A stretch of DNA of 64,000 nucleotides from Planctomycetota bacterium (GTDB taxonomy: Bacteria; Planctomycetota; Planctomycetia; Pirellulales; PALSA-1355), in assembly GCA_003389325.1 (NCBI GenBank), contig QQVE01000002.1, positions 1-64,000 of the forward strand. The letters are read 5' to 3'. The notes under the pieces were generated by a model. That model searched no databases, was not told where the DNA came from, and saw nothing but the letters and a program-made list of their open reading frames with translations. Within the stretch, counting starts at the first letter, position 1. Each line of letters begins with the position of its first letter. The position numbers and the translations under genes are program-made. Shown here piece by piece: positions 55,413-63,765 of this stretch.

Positions 55413-55892
55413 ATGTCTCTGCAACTCATCACGCCCTTCTTATGGTTCAACGATCAGGCCGAGGAGGCCGCCGCCTTTTACTGCTCGATTTTTCCCGACT
55501 CGAAGATTCTCAAGCTCGCCCGCTACGCCGAGGCGGGGCCCGGGCCCACCGGGGCGGTGATGACCGTCGAGTTTCAACTCGATGGCCAGCACTTCGTGGC
55601 CCTCAACGGCGGACCGATCTTTTCGTTTACCGAAGCCGTCTCGTTCGTCGTCAACTGCCAGACCCAGGAGGAAGTGGACCGCTACTGGGAGCAGCTAACC
55701 GCGGGTGGCGTCGAAGTGCAGTGCGGCTGGATCAAGGACAGGTTCGGGCTGTCGTGGCAAATCGTGCCCACCGCGCTGATCGAGTTGCTCAGTCAAAGCA
55801 ACGCCGAAACCGCCAACCGCGTCACTCGGGCGATGCTCCAGATGAAAAAGCTCGACATCGCGGCGCTCAGGCAAGCTGCCGAGTCGAGCTAG
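55413..55892 (+). CDS. VOC-superfamily protein (PhnB/glyoxalase-like)
   Basis: A 159-residue protein of the vicinal oxygen chelate superfamily, of the PhnB/3-demethylubiquinone-methyltransferase-like branch. The first motif TPFLWFNDQAEEAAAFYCSIFPDSKI and a middle LDGQHFVALNGGP are typical; the late KDRFGLSWQIVP segment closes the fold. The metal ligands expected for a glyoxalase cannot all be assigned, so the enzymatic activity is uncertain; many members bind small molecules or metals only. AAGGAGA immediately precedes ATG 55413, making this the clear start. Confidence 0.88.
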   Translation: MSLQLITPFLWFNDQAEEAAAFYCSIFPDSKILKLARYAEAGPGPTGAVMTVEFQLDGQHFVALNGGPIFSFTEAVSFVVNCQTQEEVDRYWEQLTAGGVEVQCGWIKDRFGLSWQIVPTALIELLSQSNAETANRVTRAMLQMKKLDIAALRQAAESS

Positions 55893-56016
55893 CGACCGTG
55901 TCGAAGGCTCGCCCGCGCCGGAGTGTCTCGCCGTTTTCGCCGCCCGATTTGCAAAACGCGGCACGACACGACAAGATCAACAGGGTACCGCTTGGGCCTT
56001 CCTGTTGAGGTATGCC

Positions 56017-57765
56017 GTGAGACACTGCCATTTGCATTTTACGGTGTTTGTGCTGGCGACCCTGCTTGCCTGGGCTGCCATCCCCAGCGGTACGTTATGC
56101 CAGGCCACGGAGCCGAGGCCGGGCGATGCCCGAGCGGCCCAGGTCAATCTCATCCTGCGCGGCGGCAGCGTAATGGACGGGACGGGTCAACCGGCCGTGG
56201 AGGCCGACGTGGCCGTGCATCGCGGCAGGATTCACGCCGTCGGCAATGTCGACGGCCTCACCGCGAAGCGCGAGATCGACGTCACGGGCAAGATCGTGGT
56301 GCCGGGGTTTATCGATCTCCATAGCCACGCCGACCGCGGTCTCGGCTCGCGCGACGCCAAGCTCCGCGCCGCGGGCAACCTCGTCTCGCAAGGTATTTCA
56401 ACGGTGGTGGTCAACCAGGACGGCGGACAGTCCACGTCCATCTCCCACCAGAAGGCGATCTACCAGGAGCGCGGTATCGGCCCCAACGCGATTTTGATGG
56501 TGGGTCACAATACCGTGCGCCGCAAAGTCATGGGCAGCGACTATCGCCGCAACGCCACCAGCCAGCAAGTCGAGCGCATGCAGGCCATGGTTCGCGAAGG
56601 GATGCAACAGGGGGCTTACGGCCTGTCGGCTGGCCTGGAGTATACGCCCGGCATCTGGAGCACGACTGATGAAGTCGTGGCCCTGGTCGAAGAGATCGTG
56701 CCCTACGGCGGCGTGTGCATCGTGCACGAGCGGGCCAGCGGCGCCGATCCCATGTGGTACATGCCCAGCCAACATGCCGCGGCCGTGCCCAGCGGTTTCG
56801 ATACGATTCGCGAGCTGGTCGAAATCGCCGACCGCACGGGCGCCACGGTCGTGGCGACTCACATCAAGGCCCGCGGCGCGGGGTTCTGGGGAGCCAGCCG
56901 GGTCATGATTCAGATGATTGAAGACGCCCGCAAGCGCGGTCTGAACGTCTATGCCGATCAGTATCCCTACAACACCAGCGGCAGCGACGGGCGGCTGGTG
57001 CTCATTCCGCTCTGGCTACGCGAGAAAGCGGCCCAAATCGGCAGCGACAGCCCGCGCAACTACGCCAGCGAGTTGAAAACGGCGCTGTCCGACAAGTCCG
57101 TCCGCTCCGACGCCGAGCGCGATATCAAACACGAGATCAATCGCCGCGGCGGCCCGGGCAATATCGTCATCATGGACCATCCCGACGAAACGCTGGTCGG
57201 TAAGACGCTGGCCGAGGCGGCCGCGCGAATCGGAGTCGAGCCCATCGATATGGCGATCCGCCTGCAAACCGAAGGCGACCCGCATCGCCCGGGCGGAGCA
57301 CGGCTGCGCAGCTATTCGATGGACGAGCAGGACGTCGAGGCTTTCGCCGCACAGCCCTGGACGGCCACCTCGACCGACGCGGGCATTGCCGAATTTGGCA
57401 AAGGCGACGTGCACGCCCGGTTCTACGGCAGCTTCCCGCGCAAGATTCGCCACTACGCAATTGACCGCGGCGTGCTCACCGTCGAAGAAGCCATCCGCTC
57501 GGCCACGTCGCTGCCGGCCGAAATTCTCGGCCTGTCCGACCGCGGCGAGGTGCGCGAAGGCTATTGGGCCGACCTCGTCGTGTTCGACCTGGCGAAGGTC
57601 CGCGACAAGGCCACGTTCGAGAATCCGCACCAATACAGCGAGGGCATCGACTACGTGTTCGTGGCCGGCAAACCTTTGGTCGACGGCGGCGAGCTGACCG
57701 GAGCCTTGCCCGGCCGGGTGCTTTGCGCGCCGAAACGCCCTGCGGCCGACGTGGCTGACGACTGA
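56017..57765 (+). CDS. N-acyl-D-amino-acid deacylase, exported (amidohydrolase superfamily)
   Basis: A 582-residue exported amidohydrolase. A signal segment (about 9-30) precedes VNLILRGGSVMDGTGQPAVEADVAV. The metal-binding HSHAD motif in PGFIDLHSHADRGLG follows, then the catalytic region with ATHIKARGAGFWG and FYGSFPRKIRHYAIDRGVLTVEEAIRSAT. This combination fits D-aminoacylase and related D-peptidases (family knowledge). GTG 56017 was chosen because GAGG lies 6 bases upstream; TTG 56005 lacks it. The following gene is a PLP enzyme acting on serine/threonine, so the pair probably degrades N-acyl-D-amino acids from peptidoglycan or peptides. Confidence 0.86.
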   Translation: MRHCHLHFTVFVLATLLAWAAIPSGTLCQATEPRPGDARAAQVNLILRGGSVMDGTGQPAVEADVAVHRGRIHAVGNVDGLTAKREIDVTGKIVVPGFIDLHSHADRGLGSRDAKLRAAGNLVSQGISTVVVNQDGGQSTSISHQKAIYQERGIGPNAILMVGHNTVRRKVMGSDYRRNATSQQVERMQAMVREGMQQGAYGLSAGLEYTPGIWSTTDEVVALVEEIVPYGGVCIVHERASGADPMWYMPSQHAAAVPSGFDTIRELVEIADRTGATVVATHIKARGAGFWGASRVMIQMIEDARKRGLNVYADQYPYNTSGSDGRLVLIPLWLREKAAQIGSDSPRNYASELKTALSDKSVRSDAERDIKHEINRRGGPGNIVIMDHPDETLVGKTLAEAAARIGVEPIDMAIRLQTEGDPHRPGGARLRSYSMDEQDVEAFAAQPWTATSTDAGIAEFGKGDVHARFYGSFPRKIRHYAIDRGVLTVEEAIRSATSLPAEILGLSDRGEVREGYWADLVVFDLAKVRDKATFENPHQYSEGIDYVFVAGKPLVDGGELTGALPGRVLCAPKRPAADVADD

Positions 57766-57800
57766 CGCCGAACGCGGCCCACAGCAGTTGACGAGGCGTT

Positions 57801-58766
57801 ATGCCCCAGCCCCCGCGTCCCACGATCGACGACGTGCGAGCCGCCGCCGAGCGCATCGCCCCCTACGTGCATCGCACGCCGGTGCACACCTGCCGCTCGA
57901 TCGACGCCATGACCCGCGCGTCGCTGGCCTTCAAGTGCGACAACTTTCAGAAGTGCGGCGCGTTCAAGATTCGCGGGGCCACGAACGCCGTCTTTTCGCT
58001 CACCGACGAAGAAGCCGCCCGCGGCGTGGTCACGCATTCCTCGGGCAACCACGCCGCTGCGCTGTCGCTGGCAGGTAGCTGGCGCGGTATCCAGGTGTAT
58101 GTGGTCATGCCCAGCGACGCCCCGGCGATCAAGCAGGCAGCCGTCCGCTCCTACGGCGGGCAGATCACCTTCTGTGAGCCCACGCTCGCCGCCCGGCAAA
58201 GCACGGCCGATCAGATCATCGAGCGCACCGGTGCCACGCTCATCCATCCCTACGACGACCATCGCATTATCGCGGGGCAGGGAACCGCGGCCCTGGAGTT
58301 GCTCGAGGACCGGCCGAACCTGGACGTGATCGTAACGCCCGTCGGCGGCGGCGGGCTGCTCTCCGGCACGCTGATCGCCGCCAAGGCCTTGAAGCCGGGC
58401 ATCCGCGTCATCGCCGTCGAGCCGGCTCGCGTGGATGACGCTTACCGCAGCATGCAATCGGGGCGCATCGAGCCCAACGAGCGAATCGACACCATCGCCG
58501 ACGGGCTGCGTACCACGCTGGGCGAGAAGACCCTACCCATCATCCGCGAGCTGGTCGACGACATCGTGTTGGTCGACGAGCACGAAATCGCGGCCGCGCT
58601 GCGCGTCGTGCTGGAACGAATGAAGATCGTGATCGAACCGTCTTCGGCCGTGCCGCTGGCGGCGCTGCTCTCCGGCAAGCTCGACCTCTCCGGCCAGCGC
58701 GTCGGCATCCACTTCGGCGGCGGCAACGTCGACCTCGACAAGCTACCGGCAATTCTGGCTACGTAG
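57801..58766 (+). CDS. Serine racemase/threonine dehydratase-like PLP enzyme
   Basis: A 321-residue fold-type II PLP enzyme. The cofactor lysine lies in FQKCGAFKIRGATNA, followed by VVTHSSGNHAAALS (the substrate-carboxylate loop) and the glycine-rich PLP-phosphate loop in TPVGGGGLLSG. The length fits serine racemase or the small threonine dehydratases rather than the biosynthetic IlvA, which has a C-terminal regulatory domain. It starts 35 bases after the N-acyl-D-amino-acid deacylase gene, which suggests a catabolic unit that frees and then racemises or deaminates D-serine or D-threonine. The substrate is inferred from context. Confidence 0.87.
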   Translation: MPQPPRPTIDDVRAAAERIAPYVHRTPVHTCRSIDAMTRASLAFKCDNFQKCGAFKIRGATNAVFSLTDEEAARGVVTHSSGNHAAALSLAGSWRGIQVYVVMPSDAPAIKQAAVRSYGGQITFCEPTLAARQSTADQIIERTGATLIHPYDDHRIIAGQGTAALELLEDRPNLDVIVTPVGGGGLLSGTLIAAKALKPGIRVIAVEPARVDDAYRSMQSGRIEPNERIDTIADGLRTTLGEKTLPIIRELVDDIVLVDEHEIAAALRVVLERMKIVIEPSSAVPLAALLSGKLDLSGQRVGIHFGGGNVDLDKLPAILAT

Positions 58767-58784
58767 CGTTGTTGCGCTACTCAA

Positions 58785-59009
58785 TCATCGCGAGGAACCA
58801 GGCGGCTGCTCGTCTGCGAAGACTCGCAGGATTCCCAAAGCGATAGCCGGCAGCGCCAATGGAACGACCAGCGAGCAGATCAGGCCCAACATGCCCGCAA
58901 CGCCGACCGCCCGGATCAGACCTGAGAACACCGCCGCGACAGTGACGACTGCACACAATGTCCAAAGCGAAAACCGGAGCCTCGTCGGTGCTTCTTCCAT
59001 GTCCGCCAT
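58785..59009 (-). CDS. Small membrane protein of the Planctomycete 'RFSLWTL' type
   Basis: A 74-residue protein (ATG 59009; 59000 possible) beginning MADMEEAPTRLRFSLWTLCA. Two hydrophobic helices (about 17-32 and 35-62) follow, with a charged end (DEQPPGSSR). Planctomycete genomes carry many such small proteins with the RFSLxTL motif near the first helix; their function is unknown. It is divergent from the SGNH hydrolase gene. Confidence 0.65.
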   Translation of the reverse strand: MADMEEAPTRLRFSLWTLCAVVTVAAVFSGLIRAVGVAGMLGLICSLVVPLALPAIALGILRVFADEQPPGSSR

Positions 59010-59051
59010 TTTAACCGCCGGTTTCCTTTGGTGTGACAGCGCCTGCGACTG

Positions 59052-59060
59052 TGCTACGAT
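59052..59060 (+). promoter_or_regulatory. Extended -10 promoter before the SGNH hydrolase gene
   Basis: TGCTACGAT at 59052-59060 (TGC plus TACGAT), about 95 bases before ATG 59155. It shares the pattern of three other extended -10 elements in the window. Confidence 0.4.
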
Positions 59061-59154
59061 AGGGGCCTGTGGCATCGGCGGGGCACCAGCATCTGCGTGG
59101 GCGCGGCCGCCGGCAGACTTCGCTTGCATCCTCTTCGATTTTCTCAGGCGGATC

Positions 59155-60993
59155 ATGCGCGTGAACTTCGTCCGAATCGCGGTCTTGTGTGCGGCGGTTG
59201 TTTCGTCCGCTCCTGCCTTCGCCGACGAGAAGCTTCCGCAGGCCATCGTCGTCACCTTGGGCGACTCGATCACTAAGGGCGTCCGTCCTGGCGTCGCGGC
59301 CGATGAGACGTTCGCCCACCTCGTCGGCGAGCAGCTCCGCGCCGAGCACCCTCAGGCTTCCGTCACCAACGTCGGCATCGGCGGCGAGCGCACCGACCAG
59401 GCCCTCGAGCGGCTCGACGACGTTATCGCTCTGCGGCCGCGGGTCGTGACGGTGATGTACGGCACGAACGACAGCTACGTCGACCAGGGCAAGACCGAAA
59501 GCCGCCTGACGCTCGAGCAGTTTCGCGCGAATCTCCGCACGATCGTCGAGCGGTTGCTGCGGGCCGGCATCGAGCCCGTGCTGATGACCGAGCCCCGCTG
59601 GGCCAAGGCCGGCAAGAACGGCCTGGGCGAAAACCCCAACGGCCGTCTCGAATCGTTCGTCGAGGCCACGCGCCAGATCGCCGACGAGTGCGACGTGCCG
59701 CTGGTCGATCACTACGCCCACTGGACCCGGGCGGAAACGAATGGCCAGGATCTCGACGACTGGACGACCGACCATTTGCATCCCAACCCACGCGGCCACG
59801 AAGTCATGGCCGCAACGATGCTGCCGGCCCTGCTGGCGGCCTTGGCAAGCGACGTGAACTTGGTCGACTTCAAGATCCAACTCGACACCGTGCTCGAGCA
59901 CGACGACCAGGACTTCCTCTGGTTCCATCCCCGCGCGGCAGCCGTACCCTCGGCTGATCCCGATCAACCACCGGTCGTGTGGATGACGTTGCAAAAGCAC
60001 TTGCGCGAAAGCGATTACTACTCCGGCGCCAGCGTCATGCGCACCGACGACCTCGGCCGCACCTGGTCGACGCCCGAGGCCCGGCCCGAGTTGGACTGGG
60101 TGCGCGACGGTGACGTGGACGTCTCGGTGGCCGACATCACGCCTTTCTGGCATCCGGCCACGAAGAAACTGATCGCCGTCGGGGCCCAGGTGCGCTATAG
60201 CCCCCAGGGCCAGCAGCTCGACGACGAGACCCGGGCCCATCAAACCGCCTACGCCGTGTTCGATCCGGCCGCGAACTCGTGGACCCGCTGGCGGCGGCTC
60301 GAGATGCCCGAGGACGAAACGTTCCACTTCGCTCGCAGCGCCTGTGCCCAGGGCGTCGTCGAGGCCGACGGCACGCTGCTGTTGCCGTTCTACATCGGGC
60401 GCAACTCAAAAGAGCCGTTCTCGTCGTGCGTCGTCCGCTGCACGTTCGACGGCGACAAGCTCAGCTACCAGGAACACGGCGACGTGCTGGCGCTCGACGT
60501 GGCCCGCGGCCTGTATGAGCCGTCGCTGGTGAAGTGCGGCAAACGCTACTACCTGACGCTCCGCAACGACCACAAGGCCTACGTCACCGCCGGCGACGAC
60601 GGCCTGCACTATCGTCCCGCGAAAGCCTGGACGTTCGACGACGGACAGGAGCTGGGCAGCTACAACACCCAGCAGCACTGGCTGGCCCCCGGCGATGCGT
60701 TGTTCCTGGTCTACACCCGCCGCGGCGCGAACAACGACCACGTCATGCGGCACCGCGCCCCGTTGTTCATCGCCCAGGTCCACCCGCAAAAGCTGCACGT
60801 GCTGCGCGCCAGCGAGCGCGTGCTGGTGCCCGAGCGCGGGGCCACGCTGGGAAACTTTGGCGCCAGTGCGATCACCACCGGCGAGTCCTGGGTCACCGTT
60901 GCCGAAGGCGTCTGGAATGACGAAGCCCGCCGCCGCGGTGCCACCGGGGCCCTGTTCGTTGCCCGCATACTTTGGCAGTCCACCAATCCCTAA
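59155..60993 (+). CDS. Secreted SGNH hydrolase fused to a sialidase-like propeller
   Basis: A 612-residue exported protein. After the signal peptide (about 1-23), the SGNH/GDSL esterase domain (about 28-220) shows GDSITKGV (block I Ser), VGIGGERTDQ (block II Gly), YGTNDSY (block III Asn) and a block V TDHLHPNPRGHEVMA with Asp/His. The C-terminal half (about 245-612) is a sialidase/exo-beta-galactofuranosidase-like propeller with Asp-box-like motifs (SVMRTDDLGRTWSTPE; VTAGDDGLHYRPAKAW). The fusion suggests de-esterification of a sugar followed by binding or glycosidic cleavage. Sialidase catalytic residues were not verified. It may be co-expressed with the acyl-CoA ligase 23 bases downstream, but functions are unrelated. 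Confidence 0.85.
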   Translation: MRVNFVRIAVLCAAVVSSAPAFADEKLPQAIVVTLGDSITKGVRPGVAADETFAHLVGEQLRAEHPQASVTNVGIGGERTDQALERLDDVIALRPRVVTVMYGTNDSYVDQGKTESRLTLEQFRANLRTIVERLLRAGIEPVLMTEPRWAKAGKNGLGENPNGRLESFVEATRQIADECDVPLVDHYAHWTRAETNGQDLDDWTTDHLHPNPRGHEVMAATMLPALLAALASDVNLVDFKIQLDTVLEHDDQDFLWFHPRAAAVPSADPDQPPVVWMTLQKHLRESDYYSGASVMRTDDLGRTWSTPEARPELDWVRDGDVDVSVADITPFWHPATKKLIAVGAQVRYSPQGQQLDDETRAHQTAYAVFDPAANSWTRWRRLEMPEDETFHFARSACAQGVVEADGTLLLPFYIGRNSKEPFSSCVVRCTFDGDKLSYQEHGDVLALDVARGLYEPSLVKCGKRYYLTLRNDHKAYVTAGDDGLHYRPAKAWTFDDGQELGSYNTQQHWLAPGDALFLVYTRRGANNDHVMRHRAPLFIAQVHPQKLHVLRASERVLVPERGATLGNFGASAITTGESWVTVAEGVWNDEARRRGATGALFVARILWQSTNP

Positions 60994-61016
60994 CCATCAA
61001 CCAGCGTCCACTCATC

Positions 61017-62591
61017 ATGTCCATCAATACATCCGTCAAAAACCTGGCGCATCTGGCCGAGGCCTCCGCCGAGCGTCTCGGCGAGCGCGGCAACTACGAA
61101 ATCGGCGGCGAGGTTTCCACCAACTTTCAACTGCTCGACCGCGGTCGACGCATCCACGCGGCGCTGGCCGAACTGGGCTTCGGCCCCGGCGATCGGGCCG
61201 TGGTGTTGATGATGAACCACGCCCTGGTGTTTCCCCTACTGCAGGGCATCTTCCGCACCGGCGGCACGGCCGTGCCCGTGATGCCGCAGGCTGCTGCCCC
61301 CGAGCTGCGCTACGTGCTGGCCGATACCGAGGCCAAGATCGTCGTGGCCGACGCCGACCGGCTGCCCGTCATGCGCGAGGCGGTCAGGGGGCTCAAGCAC
61401 GTCAAGCACATTCTCGTGCAAGGCGAGGGCGCCGATCCGAAAGCCTCGCCGCCCGAGCGGCCGCTCGATTCGCTGCTCGAGCACGACCCCACTGCCAGCC
61501 TGCCCGATATCGACGGCTCGGAGATCGCGATAACGCTCTATTCCTCGGGCACGACCGGCCATCCCAAGGGTGTGCTGCTGTCGCACGCCAACCTGCTGGC
61601 CAGTGCCGAGGCCGTGCGCGAGGCCGCCATGCTCGACTCGTGGGAAGGCCCGCGCACGACGCTCAGCGCCATGCCGATCGCCCACATCTTCGGCGTGGCC
61701 ATCATGAACGACCTGCTGATGACGCCCGACCACCTGGCCGACGTGACGAAGCTGGTGCAACTGCGCTGGTTCGACACCGAGCCGTTCATGGCCGCCGTGC
61801 ACCAGCATCGGGCCAACTCCACCGCCGCGGTGCCCACGATGCTGGCCCTGATCCTGCATCACCCGAGCGCGCCCAAGTACGACCTGACGAGCCTGGTCGA
61901 GATCATCACCGGCGGGGCCCCCTTGCCGGTCGAGCTGGCCCAGGCGTTCACGCGCCGCTACCCGGTCCGCATCCGCGAAGTGTACGGGCTGACCGAAGCC
62001 TCGGGCATGGGATCGGCCAATCGCCGCACCGAGCCCTATCGTCCCGGCTCGGCCGGCCGGGCGTATTGCAATGCCGAACTGGTGATCTTCGACGAGAACG
62101 ACCAGCCGGTGCCGACCGGCGAGCGGGGCGAGATCTGCCTGCGCGGCCCTACGATCATGGCCGGCTACCACAACAAGCCCGAGGAGACCGCCGAAACGGT
62201 TCGCGACGGCTGGCTGCACACCGGCGACATCGGCTACCTCGACGCCGACGGCCACGTGTACGTGGTCGACCGCAAGAAGGACATGATCATCCGCGGCGGC
62301 GAGAACATCTACCCGGCCGAGCTCGAAAGCGTGCTGCTCGAGCACCCCGCCGTGGCCGAAGCCGCCGTGGTGGGCGTGCCCGACGAGGTGTACGGCGAAA
62401 ACGTCGTCGCCTTCGTCGTCAAGAAGCCCGGCGCCGACGTGAGCGAGTCGGAATTGATCGAGCACGTCTGCCAGCAAATGGCCCGCTTCAAAGCCCCCTC
62501 GCGGGTCGAGTTTCTCGAGGCGCTGCCCAAGAGCGGGATTGGAAAGATCCTCCGGCGCGTGCTCCGCGACAAAGCTGCGGGGAAGGGGTAG
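61017..62591 (+). CDS. AMP-binding acyl-CoA ligase (long-chain fatty-acid-CoA ligase type)
   Basis: A 524-residue adenylate-forming ligase that activates a carboxylic acid with ATP and CoA. The A3 core motif is LYSSGTTGHPKGVLLSHAN, and VYGLTEASGMGSANRR and GWLHTGDIGYLDADGHVYVVDRKKDMI are the A5 and A7-A8 cores. The C-terminal KSGIGKILRRVLRD supplies the A10 catalytic lysine. Length and motif spacing fit the fatty-acid-CoA ligase family; chain length is unknown. ATG 61017 is chosen; a start at 60972 overlaps the previous gene without a ribosome site. It may supply acyl-CoA to the dehydrogenases and crotonases of the window. Confidence 0.92.
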   Translation: MSINTSVKNLAHLAEASAERLGERGNYEIGGEVSTNFQLLDRGRRIHAALAELGFGPGDRAVVLMMNHALVFPLLQGIFRTGGTAVPVMPQAAAPELRYVLADTEAKIVVADADRLPVMREAVRGLKHVKHILVQGEGADPKASPPERPLDSLLEHDPTASLPDIDGSEIAITLYSSGTTGHPKGVLLSHANLLASAEAVREAAMLDSWEGPRTTLSAMPIAHIFGVAIMNDLLMTPDHLADVTKLVQLRWFDTEPFMAAVHQHRANSTAAVPTMLALILHHPSAPKYDLTSLVEIITGGAPLPVELAQAFTRRYPVRIREVYGLTEASGMGSANRRTEPYRPGSAGRAYCNAELVIFDENDQPVPTGERGEICLRGPTIMAGYHNKPEETAETVRDGWLHTGDIGYLDADGHVYVVDRKKDMIIRGGENIYPAELESVLLEHPAVAEAAVVGVPDEVYGENVVAFVVKKPGADVSESELIEHVCQQMARFKAPSRVEFLEALPKSGIGKILRRVLRDKAAGKG

Positions 62592-62631
62592 GGGAGCTGG
62601 AGGCTTCCGACGTGCAGGCCGGTAGCCCAGG

Positions 62632-63090
62632 TCACTTGGTCTCTCTTGCTAAGGCCTCTTCAACCTCGTGCAAGAAGTACGCGCCGAAGTCCTCTGCCAC
62701 TATGACACCGTTCCCCGACGCTTCCGGAAGACTGGGCCACCATTCAAGGACCGGGCATTCATCTGCGTCGTTCCTACGCGATGTGTCGATAACGTACTCG
62801 GCTCCATCGCCCGTTTCACCCACAACAAGGTACTGTGGTGGACGGCCCGAATCCTCACGCCCGGTGAGGGTCGCCCAGACTCCATCAGGTATCGACGAGT
62901 TCACGGGATCATCGGAAACAACTCCGTAGAACTCCGCGCTGCCAAGGTTGCCACATCCCAGCCGAGTGACAAATTCCAGATAGCTCGGCGGAAACTTCAG
63001 TTGCAAGAGACTTTGAACTTGTGCAACACGAGTCTCGGGTTGCGGCCCCGCGAAGTCTGCTTGATCGGGGTTGGCAGCAATAAGTTCCAA
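62632..63090 (-). CDS. SUKH (SMI1/KNR4) family immunity-type protein
   Basis: A 152-residue SUKH-superfamily protein. Diagnostic segments: VQSLLQLKFPPSYLEFVTRLGCGNLG, EFYGVV, VWATLTGRE, LVVGETGDGAEYVIDTSR and FGAYFLHEVEEAL. SUKH proteins neutralise polymorphic toxins, often nucleases or deaminases (family knowledge). Family-like residues (DLYRALELIAANPDQADF) begin just upstream of TTG 63090 but are cut off by an in-frame stop, TGA, 11 codons earlier, and no ATG or GTG lies between. The gene therefore either starts at TTG or has lost a few N-terminal codons. No toxin gene lies next to it. Confidence 0.8.
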   Translation of the reverse strand: MELIAANPDQADFAGPQPETRVAQVQSLLQLKFPPSYLEFVTRLGCGNLGSAEFYGVVSDDPVNSSIPDGVWATLTGREDSGRPPQYLVVGETGDGAEYVIDTSRRNDADECPVLEWWPSLPEASGNGVIVAEDFGAYFLHEVEEALARETK

Positions 63091-63194
63091 CGCTCGGTAT
63101 AGATCGGCGAGGCTTATAAATCACTGCGAAGCAAGCTCGCATCAGCACTGCGAAATCAACTCGACAGCTTCCATCGGCTGGTCTCGTCAAGCGA

Positions 63195-63656
63195 TCACTG
63201 GTATCGGCGTTCCTCTTCCTCTTCGTCGAGGCAGAACTCAAAGAAGTCGGCGTAGCTCGGCCACGTTTCTGTCTTGCCGAGCATTTCGCTGCTGCCATCA
63301 AGGCGAGATACGTCGCAGTTGTCGCACCAGGTCACGACTTCTGACTCGACATCGAGAACAATCACACTTTCATCGAGCTCTGCCAATACGATGAAACGAT
63401 ATGGCAGATTGATTGCCGAGCGAAAACTCAGCGTTGTCTTCGCGATGCTCGCGGCGGCGGGCTCCGGGTCGAAGGAATTGTGGCTGATACCGCCGACAAT
63501 TCCGCCGCTATAGAACTCGGCGATCGCTTGCATTTCATCCGGAAGCGATACGTCGAGCAACGCCTGGAGTTCGGCAATTCCCCCGCCCCGCGTCGGCTCC
63601 TCACTGTAGAGGGCAACGTATCGCTGGTGCAGCTGCGCGAGCCGTTCCTGGTTCAT
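63195..63656 (-). CDS. SUKH-like immunity-type protein
   Basis: A 153-residue SMI1/KNR4-like protein, tandem with the SUKH gene at 62632. It has IAELQALLDVSLPDEMQAIAEFYSGG and FIVLAELDESVIVLDVESEVV in the order of SUKH proteins, and ends with an acidic tail (CLDEEEEERRYQ). The two are divergent in sequence, which suggests different target toxins rather than a recent duplication. It starts at ATG 63656. Tandem, toxin-free SUKH genes are probably an immunity reserve against toxins of neighbouring cells. Confidence 0.75.
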   Translation of the reverse strand: MNQERLAQLHQRYVALYSEEPTRGGGIAELQALLDVSLPDEMQAIAEFYSGGIVGGISHNSFDPEPAAASIAKTTLSFRSAINLPYRFIVLAELDESVIVLDVESEVVTWCDNCDVSRLDGSSEMLGKTETWPSYADFFEFCLDEEEEERRYQ

Positions 63657-63765
63657 GGTCCGATGCTACCCACTATTGTTCCGCAGGGGCAACTTCTAAA
63701 TCAGCATGTCGGTCGCTTCTAGTTGTCGTTGGCCCTCATTTCGGGCAAGCGCGCTTCCGCGACTC

